Assembly (NCBI RefSeq): GCF_039962255.1
Contig: NZ_JAMPKY010000002.1
Span: 310,001 to 374,000 of the forward strand
Reading direction: 5' to 3'
DNA: 64,000 bases
Source: Leptolyngbya subtilissima AS-A7
Lineage (GTDB): Bacteria; Cyanobacteriota; Cyanobacteriia; Phormidesmidales; Phormidesmidaceae
Shown: piece by piece, positions 62,116-64,000 of the stretch
Layout: every line of letters begins with the position of its first letter
How positions within the stretch are numbered: position 1 is the stretch's first letter
The notes under the pieces: generated by a model
Database searches by the model: none
What the model was told of the DNA's origin: nothing
What the model saw: the letters and a program-made list of their open reading frames with translations, nothing else
Translations under genes and position numbers: made by a program

Positions 62116-63561
62116 ATGAGCAATTTAGTAGTCAAATCTCACCCCCTCTGGATTGATACCGCCGAGGATGCCGCCGAGGGCATGCACAACCCCAAACTCT
62201 ATATCGGGGGCGGCCTGGCCGGTGGTCTCGTGCTCGGTAGCCTGCTGAACCCCCTCTCTGGCGTCGCGGCTCTAGCCTATGGCCTCTACCTAGCCTGGGA
62301 TGCCAACGAGCGCAACAGTGACCAGATCGAGGCCGTCAGCGATGGGCTCATCGCTCACCTGCTCGACAAAAAGCAGCTGCGCAAATATCAAGCCGATGTC
62401 GGGGCCGACCAGGTGCAGGCCGAGCTAACCCAGGCGATCGCCCGCGACCTGCGCCTGTCAGACGATGCCGAAACGCTGGCCAAGTCGTTGGGCCTGCTGG
62501 GCAAACCCAAGGCACTGCCCCAACTGCCCCCAAAGCCCTCAGAGGCAGCAACACCTAGCCCCTCGGCTGATGCTGCCCCGGTGCCCCTCGCCCCCATCAA
62601 ACTAGATCCAGACTGCCCCCACTTCCTGCTGCTGGCGGGTAGCCGGGAGGGCAAAAGCAACGCCCTGCGCTGCCTGCTCGATGGCCACGCTCGCGTCAAC
62701 TACGTCAGCACTAAGGCCACCGACCAGGTGCCAGCCCACTGGGATGGCTACGTTCTCTGGGGCAAGCCGGAGGAGAAGGGTAAGCAGCTGCAATGGTTGC
62801 TCGCCCACTGGGGGGCAAAGCTGGCCGCCCATGCCGAGGGCACCGATACTGAGCCCGAGTGGTTTGTCTTTGATGAGGCGATTCAAATTCGGACCTACGC
62901 CAAGCGCTCAAAGGTGAAAGGCCTGGCTGATGCCCTCGCTGGGCTACAGGTTGAAATTGCGACCCAGGGGGCGGCGATCGCAGCCTATGGGGTGCTGCTG
63001 GCCCAGACCAAGAACGCGGGGCCGTTGGGTATCGACCTCGACCTGTTGCAGCAAAATTTCAGGATGGTGCTGCCGCTGAAAAGTAAGCGACGATTGGCCC
63101 TTTCCGTGATTGAAAAGATGGGCGGTCTAAAGCTCACTACTGAGCAACGGGAAGACATTCTCAGCCACCCTAACCGCTACCTCCAACTGTGGTTGGGAGA
63201 GGATGAAGACATCTACCACGATGTCTTGCCCGAGTTCAAAGGGGAGTTAAAGCCGCTGGTTAAATGCCCCACAGAGGATGAGATTAATCGCCCCAAACCT
63301 GCTACTACAGTCATCAACCCAGGCGACGATAAGCAGCTAAATCTTGAGGCGATCGAGGGGATTATTTTTGAGGTTTTAGCCGCGGCCTCTGAGCCGCTGA
63401 AAGCGCACGAAATAAAATCAAAACGGCAAAAGCTAAAAGACCTAGAGGGGGGATTATTTAAAGCGGTTCTGGCGGGCCTAGTTAGGCTCAGCCGGATTCA
63501 CCAGACGCAGGATGAACCACCCCGCTATACCCTACCCCCCGACTCGTCCCCCACCGGATGA
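62116..63561 (+). CDS. Membrane-anchored FtsK/HerA-like DNA-translocase ATPase
   Basis: A 481-residue protein. An N-terminal hydrophobic pair (about 28-62) anchors it, and a Pro/Ala linker (about 130-165) leads to the motor. Walker A AGSREGKS lies at 174-181 and Walker B WFVFDEA at 249-255. A C-terminal winged-helix-like segment (about 405-475, LEAIEGIIFEVLAAASEPLKAHEIKSKRQKL) could bind DNA. Such a build occurs in FtsK and in the Streptomyces TraB family. It starts at 62116; the in-frame ATG at 62035 overlaps the preceding gene. CATCCGG repeats follow immediately. DNA pumping is inferred. Confidence 0.75.
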   Translation: MSNLVVKSHPLWIDTAEDAAEGMHNPKLYIGGGLAGGLVLGSLLNPLSGVAALAYGLYLAWDANERNSDQIEAVSDGLIAHLLDKKQLRKYQADVGADQVQAELTQAIARDLRLSDDAETLAKSLGLLGKPKALPQLPPKPSEAATPSPSADAAPVPLAPIKLDPDCPHFLLLAGSREGKSNALRCLLDGHARVNYVSTKATDQVPAHWDGYVLWGKPEEKGKQLQWLLAHWGAKLAAHAEGTDTEPEWFVFDEAIQIRTYAKRSKVKGLADALAGLQVEIATQGAAIAAYGVLLAQTKNAGPLGIDLDLLQQNFRMVLPLKSKRRLALSVIEKMGGLKLTTEQREDILSHPNRYLQLWLGEDEDIYHDVLPEFKGELKPLVKCPTEDEINRPKPATTVINPGDDKQLNLEAIEGIIFEVLAAASEPLKAHEIKSKRQKLKDLEGGLFKAVLAGLVRLSRIHQTQDEPPRYTLPPDSSPTG

Positions 63562-63677
63562 GAAAAACCATCCGGTGGCATCCGGTCTATATCTGGCAGG
63601 GCATCCGGCCATCTGGTGAGCCTCATCCGGCCATCCTGTAGGACGCCTCACCGGATGCCGCAGGATACCTGCCAGAT
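63552..63677. repeat. CATCCGG repeat and nested inverted-repeat locus
   Basis: Seven-base CATCCGG occurs six times in 107 bp: plus strand at 63569, 63579, 63602 and 63624; minus strand at 63554 and 63651. CATCTGG (63610) is a near copy. CACCGGATG pairs with CATCCGGTG (63552-63577), and ATCTGGCAGG (63591-63600) pairs with CCTGCCAGAT (63668-63677). A longer 18-base stem forms with an internal bulge. It may be a DNA-binding locus (origin or transfer site) or an extensive RNA structure. Confidence 0.65.
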
Positions 63678-63749
63678 GGAATGAAATATTGCCTTAAAAT
63701 CAATTCACCACACCACACCTCTAGTTACGGCTGGGGTGTTTTTTATTGT

Positions 63750-64000
63750 CTATCGGCGGTCTCGAATAATGTCTTCGATCGTCTTCTCAACGCACCAATT
63801 CAACGGGCGGCTCAGGTTGCGCTTCATAGTAGCCTCCAACAATCTCGAAGCCACTTCATGACTGTGGGTATACGCCGTTACTTGGCTAATAGCATGTTTG
63901 ACGGCGTGCTCAACTTCTTGGTTGTTTGCGTAAACCATCTGAGCCGATCGCCGAGTCCGCTTTCGGTTGCCTCCACGGCTAAAAAACGGGTGTTTTTTTA
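63750..64000 (-). CDS. Unknown protein, partial at the right edge
   Basis: The ORF ends at 63750 and stays open to the window edge: HPFFSRGGNRKRTRRSAQ precedes the ATG at 63938, then YANNQEVEHAVKHAISQVTAYTHSHEVASRLLEA. The start is therefore probably outside the window, though ATG 63938 (62 residues) is possible. The basic N-terminal part and helical remainder are not recognised. It converges on the repeat locus. Confidence 0.5.
   Translation of the reverse strand, partial: KKHPFFSRGGNRKRTRRSAQMVYANNQEVEHAVKHAISQVTAYTHSHEVASRLLEATMKRNLSRPLNWCVEKTIEDIIRDRR

Larger units (their letters stand above)
53557..64000. mobile_element. Integrative element at tRNA-Cys (open at the right edge)
   Basis: Everything from the tRNA 3' end to the window edge fits one integrated element. 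It holds a tyrosine integrase adjacent to the tRNA, a Fic gene, a minus-strand operon with an excisionase-like protein and an AEP-like primase, a divergent HTH regulator, a series of small plus-strand genes, a multi-span membrane protein, an FtsK/HerA-like ATPase, and a repeat locus. No capsid, portal, terminase or tail gene and no relaxase or T4SS gene is visible. A duplicate of the tRNA 3' end is not found in the window, so the element continues. Its kind (integrative plasmid, satellite or conjugative element) is inference. Confidence 0.8.

Noticed and set aside
63552-63677. CRISPR array
   Set aside because: The repeated word is only 7 bases, in both orientations and with irregular spacing; no CRISPR-like repeat-spacer unit or cas gene is present.
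63960-64000. TAAAAAAC...GTTTTTTTA hairpin at the right edge
   Set aside because: Very AT-rich and short; the open minus-strand frame passes through it, so a terminator is not supported.
53557-64000. Classical tailed prophage
   Set aside because: No capsid, portal, terminase, tail or lysis gene is visible, although genes outside the window cannot be excluded.

Overview
The window is a piece of cyanobacterial chromosome. The palindrome GCGATCGC (HIP1) and its core GGCGATCGCC recur throughout, inside and between genes. Lineage markers include biliverdin reductase, RpaB, homogentisate phytyltransferase, the PanC/Cmk fusion, LrtA-type HPF, DUF2811, DUF4278 and DUF2288. Moderately high GC and the type IV pilus genes suggest a Leptolyngbya/Nodosilinea/Phormidium-like organism; that placement is inference.

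Left part (1-30 kb): the 5' part of citrate synthase, a copper chaperone overlapping bvdR tail to tail, a hydrolase, and a decayed region with a broken membrane-protein gene and a MITE-like element. Then come a DUF4870 protein, a Deg protease, glycerol kinase, a dialkylglycine-decarboxylase-like PLP enzyme, an orphan RppA-like regulator, a DUF924 protein, a phosphoesterase, dciA/lipB (overlapping tail to tail), hpf/lrtA, grxC, radA and rpaB. A fatty-acid and phospholipid set follows (plsX-fabH-fabD-plsC), then DUF2288, an AI-2E transporter, hpt with a geranylgeranyl-reductase-like enzyme, and pilB-pilT-pilC on the minus strand.

Middle (30-53.5 kb): a chaperone cluster (grpE-dnaK-dnaJ) runs into tusA-like and rsgA. 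Next to it is an AT-rich stretch with DnaA-box-like repeats that could be a replication origin. Then follow a sugar dehydrogenase lipoprotein, two tandem histidine phosphatases (one lacking its catalytic His), recR with an apparent ATT start, a beta-lactamase-like hydrolase, aroE, panC/cmk, rlpA, purM, a prohibitin, rodZ, a pseudouridine synthase, an SphS-like kinase and a creatininase-family protein.

Right part (53.5-64 kb): tRNA-Cys(GCA) is followed directly by a tyrosine integrase and a compact mobile element that continues past the window. It carries a Fic protein, a minus-strand operon of overlapping genes (AEP-like primase, an ASCH-like protein, an excisionase-like protein), a divergent HTH regulator with a palindromic operator, and a plus-strand series of small unknown genes. 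That series ends in a multi-span membrane protein and a membrane-anchored FtsK/HerA-like ATPase with a C-terminal winged helix. Just downstream lies a cluster of CATCCGG repeats. The layout resembles actinomycete integrative elements that move double-stranded DNA with one FtsK-like protein acting on short repeats. If that parallel holds, this would be a minimal DNA-transfer element in a cyanobacterium and the most novel part of the window.
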